DNA from: Gemmatimonadota bacterium
Lineage (GTDB): Bacteria; Gemmatimonadota; Gemmatimonadetes; Gemmatimonadales; GWC2-71-9
DNA length: 32,293 bases
Reading direction: 5' to 3'
Assembly (NCBI GenBank): GCA_022562295.1
Contig: JADFPO010000031.1
Span: 1-32,293 of the forward strand
Part shown: piece after piece, positions 7,708 to 16,316 of the stretch
Numbering within the stretch: position 1 is the stretch's first letter
Layout: every line of letters begins with the position of its first letter
Notes under the pieces: model-generated
Seen by the model: only the letters and a program-made list of their open reading frames with translations
Database searches by the model: none
Told to the model about the DNA's origin: nothing
Made by a program: the position numbers and the translations under genes

Positions 7708-10578
7708 TCATCTGAAAGCGGGTTTCGGCTCGACGATGAACCCATGTTCCCGGGCAAGACGGCCGATCTGTCGTACGCGTTCGGGTTTTAGCGGACCGTA
7801 GGAGAAGTGTTCGGTGATTCCCGCGAGTCCCAGGAGCATTGTTTCCGCGAGACAGCCGTAGAGTTGTCCCGGCGGTAGGCTCATCCCAGCGATGCTCACC
7901 TGCTGGCCGAGCGGGGCCCTGATGATGCCACCTTGGAGCACCAAGGCATTCGATCGCTGCGTCCCCACTGCTTCATGAACGTCACCCGGAACGGCGACAT
8001 CGCAAATGACGACGGGCGCATCACTGACGTGTTGGGGGAACACCACGGGCGACGGCGCATTGCTCGCGGCAAGCACGAGGTTGCAGTCCCGGAGCGCTGC
8101 TATGTCGGTTGCGATGCGCACCGGCGCATTCGCCCCCAATTCGCCTTCGAGGCGATCCCTGATCATCGCACCAATCGTGGCTGAATCCGCAGTCGTCCCG
8201 GCCGGCAGCGAGATCCTGCCTGTGAGTTCGTGCACAAGTCGGCCGATCGTGCCGGCACCGTTCGAGGGGACGCCGGTGCGGTAGACGTGGCCATAGATCG
8301 CTGCGGCGGTGCGTCGTAGGCGCGCTTCTGCCCTCGGCCGGCCCACTAGCGTTATGCGGTCGACGCGTTCCGCCGCCAGTTGCGCGAGCACGGTTCCGAT
8401 GTTCCCTGCTCCCCCGACCACCCCGAGGTGCTGACGTTCCAGATGCAATTCGGCTGCTGCTTGAAACAAGGCATCAAGCGCGGCCGCAGCCGTCAGGGAG
8501 TTGCCGCTCGTCAGGGCCACCCTTCTCTCATCGATCGCCTGACAGTTTCTGGTGATGATCGAGGTATATGCACCGAAGCCGAGCACCGTGAAACCGAGCT
8601 CAGCAGCCAAGTCGACACCTCGGCGGATCAGCTCCAGCACGCGACTGTCATCCCCGCAGCGCAGGCGCTCGCAGATCTGTTTTGACGTAAAGGGCAATCC
8701 CAGAATAGTGGCTCGAGTCGTTGCTCCCGTCCGCGAGCGCAGCGTCGCTTCACCAGCCACGAAGGGCTCGACCACTCTGGCTGCTCGATCCAGCAACCGC
8801 TCACACTCCGCATCGCGCAACGCGAGAAGCGACGGGTCCCACTCGCGCAGATCTCCCGGCTCGAGGAAATGAGTGAGGAACCCAACGCGGGTCGCCAACG
8901 AATCGTGGTGTCGGCCGTTCTCTGTTGGTGTTCGCCTCTTGGTTCCCTGGCCCTTTGCGCGGCGACGGTCCATCACTGAACGACCGACCAAGGAGCTGCA
9001 CAGATCGCCAGCCCGATGATCCCGCAGGATACCCAGTACGCGCTCGACGGCGTCGACGGCGCGCTGCAACTCCTCGTAGCTGATATAGGCCGACGGTTGA
9101 ATCCGGATCGTGTTGGCGGCGGAGAGCGTCGGCATGACTCTGATCCGTTCTTCGCGCAGCAAGTACGCACTCACCAGGAAGCCGAGAAGACCCTGCTCAC
9201 TGAACACCCGCAGAAGCGGCGATCGAGACTGCAACTGCGGCACCAGCTCCACACCGATCATCAAGCCGCGGCCGCGAACGTCCCTCAGCTGTCCGGGGTA
9301 GCGGCTCTTCAGCGCCCGCAGGCGTTCAAGGAGGAATGCGCCCTTCTCCTGACAGAATCGAAGAAGCTCATCGTCTTCGAGGAGGTCGAGGGTCCGGAGG
9401 GCAACGGCGCTCGAGAAATCATCGTCGGCGAACGTGGATGTGTGTAGATATCCGAACTGGTGAATATATCGCTCGCGCTCGACCGCCAGCGCTGAGATCT
9501 TTGCCAATCCGCCGCCAAGTGATTTGCCCAGTAGGTAATAATCGGCATGCACTCCGGTGCGTTCCGCAGCGAGGAACGTTCCGGTCCGGCCCATGCCGCA
9601 CTGAATCTCATCGAAGATCAGGGGGTAGCCGCACTCAGTGGCCGCCTGTCGAAGCGTCTCGAGAAATCCCGTGGGAATCTCCCGCATGCCACCTTCGCCT
9701 TGAATCGGCTCCACGATACAGGCGGCGACGTTGGTAAACGACCAAGAGTCGAGGACCACCTGGCCACGGGCATTCGTATTCAGCCCAGGGACGGTTACGG
9801 TGGCGGATTCGACCGCCCGCGCCGCAGCGTCGACGTCATCGATCGGCAGGAAGACGACCGCGGGACCGAGCTGCTCCCACGGAGTTCGATATTCCTTATT
9901 GTAGGTGAGTTGGATCGCTCCAATCGTCTTGCCATGGAAGGCACCTTCGAGCGCAAGGAAAACCGGTGGACGCCCGAGCGTCGACCGCGCGAACTGTTCC
10001 ATGACACGACAGAGAGATGGGAGATCGTCGAATTGCGATACCCGCAGCATTGCCGCCGCATCCCACAACAAATCGGGCGACAGCACAGCCGCTCCCTCGC
10101 CTACCTGGCGCTGGATGTCTGCAAGTCGTCGCTCCAGCCGACCAAGCAGCTCCGTGGCTCGGTGCTGTCGCTCAAGCTCTGCATGTTTCAAGGCGGCTTC
10201 GACTGCTTCGGTGCCGGAGTTCCCCAACGTCACTACGTAGGTCTGATTCGTGCAACGCCCGATCCACTGGGAGATCCGTTTGCCAAGCGTACCGGCGAAT
10301 ACTCGCTCACTGCCCTGGGCGTGCATTGGTCGGCTCTGATCCAACACCTCGTGCGCGCGCGCCACAACGGCCGGATGATTGTGCCCCACGAGGCCCGAGC
10401 CAAACCCGCCGACGAGATCGAGGATCTCGACTTCCTCGCCCCCCGGTTTGCCGTACCACAAGGAATCTCTGGTGCCGCGGTGATAGGAGACGTCGAGCCC
10501 CAGAGCTCGCAGCTTCTCCATCAACCCCGGCCTGACGAACTCACCGAAGACCCCGGGTTCCGGGTGCGTAGCGGTCAT
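7708..10578 (-). CDS. Class III aminotransferase fused to AAR-like acyl-ACP reductase
   Basis: A 956-residue fusion. Residues 1-515 are a PLP class III aminotransferase: GNSGTEAVEAALK (119-131), EPIQGEGG (290-297), FDEIQCGMGRTG (322-333, D323 to bind the PLP ring) and LLGKSLGGG (K352, Schiff-base lysine); about 60 extra residues lie between 135 and 200. After a basic linker, residues 562-956 resemble cyanobacterial long-chain acyl-ACP reductase: GFLTHFLEPGDL, LGFGAYTSIITRN, TSGNSLTAA, the Rossmann loop VVGGAGNIGT (720-729) and YGCLAETMLL, whose C909 matches the AAR catalytic cysteine. Expected chemistry is acyl-ACP to aldehyde to primary amine. The start ATG at 10578 overlaps the ACP stop (ATGA); the frame continues upstream only as a shadow of the ACP gene. 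Confidence 0.88.
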   Translation of the reverse strand: MTATHPEPGVFGEFVRPGLMEKLRALGLDVSYHRGTRDSLWYGKPGGEEVEILDLVGGFGSGLVGHNHPAVVARAHEVLDQSRPMHAQGSERVFAGTLGKRISQWIGRCTNQTYVVTLGNSGTEAVEAALKHAELERQHRATELLGRLERRLADIQRQVGEGAAVLSPDLLWDAAAMLRVSQFDDLPSLCRVMEQFARSTLGRPPVFLALEGAFHGKTIGAIQLTYNKEYRTPWEQLGPAVVFLPIDDVDAAARAVESATVTVPGLNTNARGQVVLDSWSFTNVAACIVEPIQGEGGMREIPTGFLETLRQAATECGYPLIFDEIQCGMGRTGTFLAAERTGVHADYYLLGKSLGGGLAKISALAVERERYIHQFGYLHTSTFADDDFSSAVALRTLDLLEDDELLRFCQEKGAFLLERLRALKSRYPGQLRDVRGRGLMIGVELVPQLQSRSPLLRVFSEQGLLGFLVSAYLLREERIRVMPTLSAANTIRIQPSAYISYEELQRAVDAVERVLGILRDHRAGDLCSSLVGRSVMDRRRAKGQGTKRRTPTENGRHHDSLATRVGFLTHFLEPGDLREWDPSLLALRDAECERLLDRAARVVEPFVAGEATLRSRTGATTRATILGLPFTSKQICERLRCGDDSRVLELIRRGVDLAAELGFTVLGFGAYTSIITRNCQAIDERRVALTSGNSLTAAAALDALFQAAAELHLERQHLGVVGGAGNIGTVLAQLAAERVDRITLVGRPRAEARLRRTAAAIYGHVYRTGVPSNGAGTIGRLVHELTGRISLPAGTTADSATIGAMIRDRLEGELGANAPVRIATDIAALRDCNLVLAASNAPSPVVFPQHVSDAPVVICDVAVPGDVHEAVGTQRSNALVLQGGIIRAPLGQQVSIAGMSLPPGQLYGCLAETMLLGLAGITEHFSYGPLKPERVRQIGRLAREHGFIVEPKPAFR

Positions 10579-10817
10579 TGCCGGCTGGTCACGTAGTCGG
10601 CGAGGTCCCGCACTGTTTCCACAGATGCGAGCGTTGGATCGGCTTCGTCGATCGCGATGTCGAACACCGCCTCCAGCGACAGAATGAGATCCACCATCCC
10701 CACTGAATCCACTCCGTAGCCCAGCAGCTTCCCGCCCGGCTGGATCGAGGACTGGTCCACTTCGCAGACCTCGGCCAAGACATGTTTGATCTGCTCGATC
10801 GTCTGGCTTTGCTCCAT
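10575..10817 (-). CDS. Acyl carrier protein
   Basis: An 80-residue free-standing carrier protein. The phosphopantetheine attachment site is S38 in GYGVDSVGMVDLI, followed by an acidic helix II/III region (LEAVFDIAIDEADPT) typical of ACPs. It is first in the minus-strand operon and its stop overlaps the start of the aminotransferase-reductase, so it is the natural carrier for the fatty acyl group loaded by the FAAL and reduced by the AAR-like domain. No phosphopantetheinyl transferase is seen in the window, so a housekeeping one would have to act on it. The ATG is preceded by GGGAGGGCCGAGG. Confidence 0.93.
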   Translation of the reverse strand: MEQSQTIEQIKHVLAEVCEVDQSSIQPGGKLLGYGVDSVGMVDLILSLEAVFDIAIDEADPTLASVETVRDLADYVTSRQ

Positions 10818-10857
10818 CCTCGGCCCTCCCGTGCCGTGGGTCGTCTCCTGTCACCAT

Positions 10858-10880
10858 ACAGATACCTCGACGGCGTCAAG
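10858..10880 (-). promoter_or_regulatory. Predicted activator-dependent promoter for the ACP operon
   Basis: Reading the minus strand, the outer site CTTGACG (10880-10874) is followed by 9 bases and then TATCTGT (10864-10858) as a -10-like element. Transcription would start near 10851, giving a leader of about 34 nt to the ACP start codon. No separate -35 is needed if the 7-bp sites recruit an activator, as at PhoB-type promoters. TTGACG with TATGGT 15 bases on is an alternative sigma-70 reading. Confidence 0.45.
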
Positions 10881-10916
10881 AGCGCGTCAAGCGGCTCACT
10901 TGACGGGAGCTTGACG
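10874..10916. promoter_or_regulatory. Symmetric four-site operator between the divergent operons
   Basis: Four exact 7-bp sites: CGTCAAG at 10874 and 10885, and its reverse complement CTTGACG at 10899 and 10910. Within each pair the start-to-start distance is 11 bp (7-bp site, 4-bp spacer), the layout of OmpR/PhoB-family response-regulator boxes. The two pairs face away from each other across 7 bp, each toward one operon. This suggests coordinated activation of both arms by one regulator. The regulator is not in the window. The sequence differs from the E. coli pho box (CTGTCAT), so phosphate control is possible but unproven. Confidence 0.7.
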
Positions 10917-10932
10917 GTTGGAGGCTAACTAT
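10910..10932 (+). promoter_or_regulatory. Predicted activator-dependent promoter for the dikinase operon
   Basis: The outermost plus-facing site CTTGACG (10910-10916) is followed by 9 bases and TAACTAT (10926-10932). This is the mirror image of the minus-strand promoter at the same spacing. A perfect 10-bp palindrome, ATCGGCCGAT (10931-10940), covers the expected start point near 10939, leaving a leader of about 60 nt before the GTG at 11002. Confidence 0.45.
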
Positions 10933-10948
10933 CGGCCGATATCACGAG

Positions 10949-10969
10949 GGTCCAGGGCGACCCTGGGCC
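10949..10969 (+). promoter_or_regulatory. Stem-loop in the dikinase operon leader
   Basis: GGTCCAGGG, loop CGA, CCCTGGGCC gives a 9-bp stem with one G-U pair. It lies between the predicted -10 and the ribosome-binding site and has no T-run, so it is not a simple terminator. It could affect mRNA stability or leader control. Confidence 0.4.
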
Positions 10970-11001
10970 GCGACCAGGCAGACCGGCGAGAAAGGATCGT
11001 T

Positions 11002-13620
11002 GTGAAACAGACCACGCTTCTAGTGACGTTTGATGAGGCTATCGCTCAACCTGAGCCGTCTCATGATCTTGTGGGGCGCAAGGCCGCGTCGCTCATCGCG
11101 CTCCGGGAGCAAGGATTCCCCGTGCCGACAGGCGTGTGCGTGACCACCTGGGCGTTCGACGAATTCCTGGACCGAAATGATCTCACCTCTCTGGTCCACG
11201 AGTTCCGCTACGCGGTGCGCAACGGCCAAGCGTGGTCCCAGCACGCCGCTGCAGTCCGCCTTGCAATTCGGGCCGGCAGCATCGCCCCTGCGTTGGCGGA
11301 GGCCATTTCGAGGTTTCTCGCCGAGAAACCGGACGACCGCTTTGCGGTCCGCAGCAGCGGCACCCGGGAGGACGGACATGACGCGTCCTTCGCCGGCCTC
11401 TACGATAGCGCGCTCAATCTCGAGGGAATCGATGCGATCTCCGACGCCATCAAGGCGTGTTGGTCGTCGCTTTATTCCGATCGAGCGATCCACTATCTGA
11501 TCGATCAAGGTGTGGAGCTGAGCAGCTCCTCGATGGCCGTCCTGATTCAGGTGATGGTCGACGCGGACAAGAGCGGCGTTGCCTTCTCCGTCAACCCGCT
11601 AGGCGGCAACGACACCGAGGTATTGATCGAAGCGAGCGCCGGTCTTGGAGAGCACGTTGTCGGCGGCACCGTGACCCCCGATTGCTATCGTTACGATTGG
11701 TACCGGGAGTGCGCTACTGGCCAAGAGATTCGAGGCGCAAGTCCGGTTCTGGAGGCACACGAGGTTCGATCGATCACCGATGTTGCGGCGCGCATACAGG
11801 CCCAGGTTGGAAGTCCGGTCGACGTTGAGTGGGCTATCCGACAGTCCCAGCTCTACGTGCTTCAGAGCCGTCCAATCACGACCCTGAGCGTCGACCGCAT
11901 TGCGGGAGAATGGACGACGGCGGATTTCAGGGACGGAGGCGTCTCCGCTGACGTGTGCACTCCGTTCATGTGGTCACTGTATGATCTCGTTTGGGAATGG
12001 ACGTTGCCCGCCTACCTCCGCCGCGTGGGCCTGCTTGCGCGGGACACATGCACGACTTGGGGCCGGATGTTCTTCGCCAGGCCGTACTGGAATGTCGGGG
12101 CCGTCAAAGACGCGCTCAAGCGCCTGCCGGGCTTTGTCGAACGGGATTTCGACGAGGACCTCGGCATCCAGGTGGCGTACGAGGGATCCGGATACCGATC
12201 CCGCACTAACCTGGGGACGATATCGCGCGGACTCAACGTCCTCTTCCGCCTGCGCCGCTCGTTCAAACGCCAACTCAGCTACTGCGACCGTTTCGTGCCG
12301 CAGCAGCGGCGGTGCCTCATCGAGCTGGATGCGCTCGACATGACGGATTGGTCTGATGATCGTCTGTTCAAATTCTATCGTCATTTTATCAAGCAAGAGT
12401 ACGTTCGGAGCGAGTCCACGTATTTCGATCTGATCTACGACAGCTCGAATGCCGCCACCCTGTTTCACCAGCAGCTCGAGAAGCTTGGAACGGACGTTCT
12501 GTTTGCTGATCTCATTGGGGGACTAACCAATCTTTCCCACCTGAGAGAATCCCGCAGTGTCGTAGCGGTGGTCCGTCGCGTCCGTGCGAACGAGAGATGG
12601 CAACGTTACTGGGTCGAGACACCAGTCGTCGCCATCGCTGCGGATTGGCGGAACGGTCAGTCGGATAATGGAATGGATCTGGTGCGTGCTCACATCGAGG
12701 CTTTCAAACACCACGCGACTCGCGAACTGGACCTGCAGTTGCCCCGAAATGGCGATGATCCCACGCCTGTCTTTACATCGATCAAGCAATTACTAGCGTC
12801 CCACGCTCCCCTAGACCCCGACAAGCAAGCGCACGGCCAGCAGCAGATCGCCGACCGCGCCAGACGGTCCTTGCTGGCCACACTGCCGCGGCACCGACGG
12901 CGGCAGTTCGATCGGCGGCTCACGCAGATCAGGAAGTTCCTCTGGATGCGCGAGGAGCTGCGCGATCTTTCGACGCACTACTACTACCACGTTCGCCGTT
13001 TCACCCTCGAGGTCGAACACCGGCTGATCCGGCGCGGCGTACTGACCCGTAAGGGAGATGTGTTCTTCCTGCCAATCCGTGAGATCCTCGCGGCGATGGA
13101 CGGTACGCCCTCGTCCGCCTATCTAGCCGAGGCGGTAATTCGGAATCGACGCTATTACGACGGGTTTAGGAATTTCGACAACCCAGACGAGATCGGTCGC
13201 CGGTACCGCCATGCGGCGCCCGCCGTGGACGACGCGCTATGCATTCGCGGAGTCGGTGGCAGCCCCGGTGTCGTCGAGGGTCCTGTGAAGGTCATCCGAG
13301 ACGTGTTCGACTCCGACGGGTTGCAGGAGGGCGATATCCTGGTCACCGAGTTTACGGATCCGGGTTGGACCGTGAAGTTCAGCATGCTGCGGGCGGTCGT
13401 CACCGAGACGGGCGGAATGCTGTCGCATGCAGCGGTGATTGCGCGAGAGTATGGGATTCCAGCTGTGCTTGCAGTGCCCCAAGCGACGCAACGGTTGCGT
13501 GATGGACAGCTGGTACGTGTGGACGGCGGCGTCGGTACCGTAACCGTCATAGACGACCAGCGCAATGCGCCGCACGCTGGAAACGCTCTGTCGTCGCAAC
13601 CCGCGGAGCTGGTGGCATGA
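11002..13620 (+). CDS. Three-domain dikinase, PEP-synthase/rifampin-phosphotransferase type (first paralogue)
   Basis: Expected to phosphorylate an unknown substrate using ATP, giving AMP and phosphate, via a phosphohistidine. At 872 residues it has an N-terminal ATP-grasp part (GRKAASLIALREQGFPVP; FAVRSSGTREDGHDASFAGL; SGVAFSVNP; VDVEWAIRQSQLYVLQSRPI), a long middle region of about 400 residues, and a C-terminal swivelling domain with the catalytic histidine H809 in TGGMLSHAAVIAREYGIP. The PEP/pyruvate TIM barrel of true PEP synthase is absent, so the plan is that of rifampin phosphotransferase. I start at GTG 11002, preceded by GAGAAAGGA; the frame extends to a TTG at 10918 but that part overlaps the promoter. 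The stop overlaps the next gene (ATGA). First gene of an eleven-gene run. Confidence 0.87.
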   Translation: MKQTTLLVTFDEAIAQPEPSHDLVGRKAASLIALREQGFPVPTGVCVTTWAFDEFLDRNDLTSLVHEFRYAVRNGQAWSQHAAAVRLAIRAGSIAPALAEAISRFLAEKPDDRFAVRSSGTREDGHDASFAGLYDSALNLEGIDAISDAIKACWSSLYSDRAIHYLIDQGVELSSSSMAVLIQVMVDADKSGVAFSVNPLGGNDTEVLIEASAGLGEHVVGGTVTPDCYRYDWYRECATGQEIRGASPVLEAHEVRSITDVAARIQAQVGSPVDVEWAIRQSQLYVLQSRPITTLSVDRIAGEWTTADFRDGGVSADVCTPFMWSLYDLVWEWTLPAYLRRVGLLARDTCTTWGRMFFARPYWNVGAVKDALKRLPGFVERDFDEDLGIQVAYEGSGYRSRTNLGTISRGLNVLFRLRRSFKRQLSYCDRFVPQQRRCLIELDALDMTDWSDDRLFKFYRHFIKQEYVRSESTYFDLIYDSSNAATLFHQQLEKLGTDVLFADLIGGLTNLSHLRESRSVVAVVRRVRANERWQRYWVETPVVAIAADWRNGQSDNGMDLVRAHIEAFKHHATRELDLQLPRNGDDPTPVFTSIKQLLASHAPLDPDKQAHGQQQIADRARRSLLATLPRHRRRQFDRRLTQIRKFLWMREELRDLSTHYYYHVRRFTLEVEHRLIRRGVLTRKGDVFFLPIREILAAMDGTPSSAYLAEAVIRNRRYYDGFRNFDNPDEIGRRYRHAAPAVDDALCIRGVGGSPGVVEGPVKVIRDVFDSDGLQEGDILVTEFTDPGWTVKFSMLRAVVTETGGMLSHAAVIAREYGIPAVLAVPQATQRLRDGQLVRVDGGVGTVTVIDDQRNAPHAGNALSSQPAELVA

Positions 13621-16316
13621 CCGGCGCGATTCTCTCTCCCGGGCAGCGCCACGCAGGTGAGCCCGCGAGGTTGGGGGGTAAGGCGGCGAGCCTGCTGGCC
13701 CTCACCCGCCACGGCCTGCCGGTGCCCCCTTGGTTCTGTGTGAGCGCAGAAGCGTTCGCCGCTGCTACATCGGCCATTCGCCCTGCGGTCGAACGGCTGT
13801 TACAAGGTCTCGACGGATCCTCGCCGCGTGCCACCGCGGACTGTGCCGCCCGCATCAGAGAGCTCTTCGACACCGTTCAGATCCCCGGTGAGGTTGAGGC
13901 GGCAATCCGCAGCGAGCTCGCAGCTCGCGGACTCGCCGACGCACGACTCGCGGTGCGCTCATCCGCCATCGGAGAAGATTCGGCGTCGTCATCCTTCGCT
14001 GGACTTTTCGACTCGTTTCTCGGCGTCCGCACTCGGGACGTGGTAGATCGTGTCGGCGCGTGCTGGGCATCGGCGTTCAGCGAGCGCGCGATCGCCTACC
14101 GGCTGCGAAACGGCTCGGGCGCGCTGTTCCCCCAAATGGCGGTGGTCATTCAGGAGATGATCGACGCCAGGGTCTCTGGCATCGTCTTTACCACTAATCC
14201 CGTTGTCAGTTCGGACGAACTGGTCGTCGTCGCGGGCTACGGACTCGGGGAAGGTGCTGTCTCGGGCAACGTCGGTACAGACACGTACCTGCTCACCCCC
14301 GACGGAACGGTGCTTCGGCGAGAGATCGCTCGAAAACGACAGCGCGTGATGCTCGGTCGCAACGGGCGCGGTACGACCGTTGCGCGCGTACCGGACGCCT
14401 TGGCGAAGCGGCCGGCGCTGCGCGACCATCAACTAGCGCAACTTGCAGCATTGAGCAAGGAGATCAAAGGACTGCGCAACGCAGATCAGGATATTGAATG
14501 GGCCCTTGACCACCGCGGACGTTTCTGGATTACACAAAGTCGGCCCGTCACCACCGCCATCGTATCGCCACCCGTCATCTTCGACAACAGCAACATCGTC
14601 GAGGGGTATCCCGGCGTCACGCTTCCTTTGACGTTCTCACTCGTCCGGGACGCGTACGAGTCCCTTTTTGAACGGGCCGCGCGGAGGCTTGGCGGCACGA
14701 AGCGGCAGATCGACGCCCATGCGTCAACGTTCAAGACCCTCGTTGGGTACATCGAGGGTCGAGTGTACTACAATCTCTCGAGCTGGTACGAACTGTTCGA
14801 TCTGCTTCCATGGGCCGATCGGTACCGGCGCGCGTGGAACGAGATGATGGGTGTGCGGAAGGGGTCCGGCGAAACGACGTCTAAATCCTGGAAGCGCGCG
14901 TTCGCCGACACGCCAAGTCTCATTCGCATTGCGCTCCGCTTCGTGCTGTATCTGGCAACCCTGAACGTCGCCATGCGCCACCTCAGACGGCGGTTCAGGG
15001 GCATTCATGAAGAGTTTTGGACGCGTGACCTGAGACGACGCACTCCCCTGGAGCTAGCCCGCGAGTTTGATGCACTGCGCGGGAGAGTTCTCGAAGGTTG
15101 GGAAATCACGTTATTCAACGACCTCTTCGCCATCATCTTTACGGCTTCGAGCAGAGCACTCATCCTCCGTGCGCACCCCGGCAGCGACGGGGAATTGTTC
15201 AATGGCCTGCTGTGCGGGGAAGCGGGGATCGAGGCCGCTGAGCCGGTATACTCGCTCGTGCGGCTGGCCGAGACGGTTCGCGACGACGTTGAACTTCGCT
15301 CCGAGATCGACTGCATTCTCGAAGCCGCCCGCCGAGTGGCAGTCTGCGACGTGCTGCGGCAAGCGTCTCCCCCCTTTGCGTGTGCGTTCGACGAACATCT
15401 CCGTCTCTACGGCGACCGCTGCCGAGAGGAACTCAAGCTGGAGACGATCGGGTACCGGGAAGACCCCGCCGCATTGCTTCGTGTGATTCGGGATTACGCG
15501 GATTCGGATCTCACGATCTCAGGACTGCGAGCCCGCGAACGGGAGATCCGGTCTCGAGCGGAAGCGACTTTGTCGCGGCACCTGGGCGTGCTGCGAGCGT
15601 CGGGTTGGCTGCTTCGCGGTTGCCTCGCCCTGGCGCGGCGCAGTGTGCGATACCGGGAGAACGCCAGACTCGATCGCGCACGCTCATTCGGGATGCTGCG
15701 GGCCATCTTTCTCGAATTCGGGCGTCAGTTCTCGAAATTGAGTGTCCTCGAGGCACCGCGAGACATCTTCTATTTGACCGTCGACGAGGTCATCTCGTAC
15801 GCACAGGGAACGTCGGTGAACTCAACGCTTTCGGCACTCGTGGCGGGCCGCAAGGCCGCGCACGTGAATTTCCAGAAGCGAGATCCACCGTCGCGACTGA
15901 AATTGACCGGCGTACCGTACACGTCGTTGGGGTCGTCGCCGGACGATGCGCCAAGCACCGAGCCTGGTACGACTGTGTGGCGCGGCGTGGGGTGTGCCGC
16001 AGGAGAGGTGACGGCCGAGGCGCTCGTCGTGCATGATCCCGCAGCACCGGTCGATCCCCGCGGAAAAGTTTTGGTCGCCGAATCAACCGATCCCGGGTGG
16101 GTCTTCCTGATGGTATCGGCTAAGGGTCTCGTTGCTGAGCGCGGGAGCATCCTTTCGCATACGGCCATCATCGGCCGCGAGCTAGGCATTCCGACGGTGG
16201 TCGGTGTGAGCAACGCAACGAGGGCGATTGAAAATGGCGCCACGATACGGATCAACGGCGGCACCGGAGAAGTCGCTCTTATCGCATCACCTGTCCGAGG
16301 GGAAGTACGGTCGTGA
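13617..16316 (+). CDS. Three-domain dikinase, second paralogue
   Basis: An 899-residue relative of the preceding gene with the same three-part plan. ATP-grasp motifs are GGKAASLLALTRHGLPVPPW, LAVRSSAIGEDSASSSFAGL, SGIVFTTNP and ADQDIEWALDHRGRFWITQS. The swivelling domain has H848 in ERGSILSHTAIIGRELGIP. As in the first copy, no PEP-binding barrel follows. The two middle regions, which set substrate choice in this family, look clearly different, so the pair may phosphorylate two substrates or work on one substrate in sequence. The start ATG shares ATGA with the upstream stop, and the stop shares GTGA with the exporter start, so translation is probably coupled. Confidence 0.87.
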   Translation: MTGAILSPGQRHAGEPARLGGKAASLLALTRHGLPVPPWFCVSAEAFAAATSAIRPAVERLLQGLDGSSPRATADCAARIRELFDTVQIPGEVEAAIRSELAARGLADARLAVRSSAIGEDSASSSFAGLFDSFLGVRTRDVVDRVGACWASAFSERAIAYRLRNGSGALFPQMAVVIQEMIDARVSGIVFTTNPVVSSDELVVVAGYGLGEGAVSGNVGTDTYLLTPDGTVLRREIARKRQRVMLGRNGRGTTVARVPDALAKRPALRDHQLAQLAALSKEIKGLRNADQDIEWALDHRGRFWITQSRPVTTAIVSPPVIFDNSNIVEGYPGVTLPLTFSLVRDAYESLFERAARRLGGTKRQIDAHASTFKTLVGYIEGRVYYNLSSWYELFDLLPWADRYRRAWNEMMGVRKGSGETTSKSWKRAFADTPSLIRIALRFVLYLATLNVAMRHLRRRFRGIHEEFWTRDLRRRTPLELAREFDALRGRVLEGWEITLFNDLFAIIFTASSRALILRAHPGSDGELFNGLLCGEAGIEAAEPVYSLVRLAETVRDDVELRSEIDCILEAARRVAVCDVLRQASPPFACAFDEHLRLYGDRCREELKLETIGYREDPAALLRVIRDYADSDLTISGLRAREREIRSRAEATLSRHLGVLRASGWLLRGCLALARRSVRYRENARLDRARSFGMLRAIFLEFGRQFSKLSVLEAPRDIFYLTVDEVISYAQGTSVNSTLSALVAGRKAAHVNFQKRDPPSRLKLTGVPYTSLGSSPDDAPSTEPGTTVWRGVGCAAGEVTAEALVVHDPAAPVDPRGKVLVAESTDPGWVFLMVSAKGLVAERGSILSHTAIIGRELGIPTVVGVSNATRAIENGATIRINGGTGEVALIASPVRGEVRS

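Noticed and set aside
10579-10857. The 93 extra N-terminal codons of the aminotransferase-reductase frame
   Set aside because: They are out of frame with, and fully inside, the ACP gene and promoter; the ATG at 10578, overlapping the ACP stop, gives a normal aminotransferase start.
10918-11001. TTG start at 10918 for the first dikinase
   Set aside because: It would place the start codon upstream of the predicted -10 element; GTG 11002 has a good ribosome-binding site and starts the domain properly.
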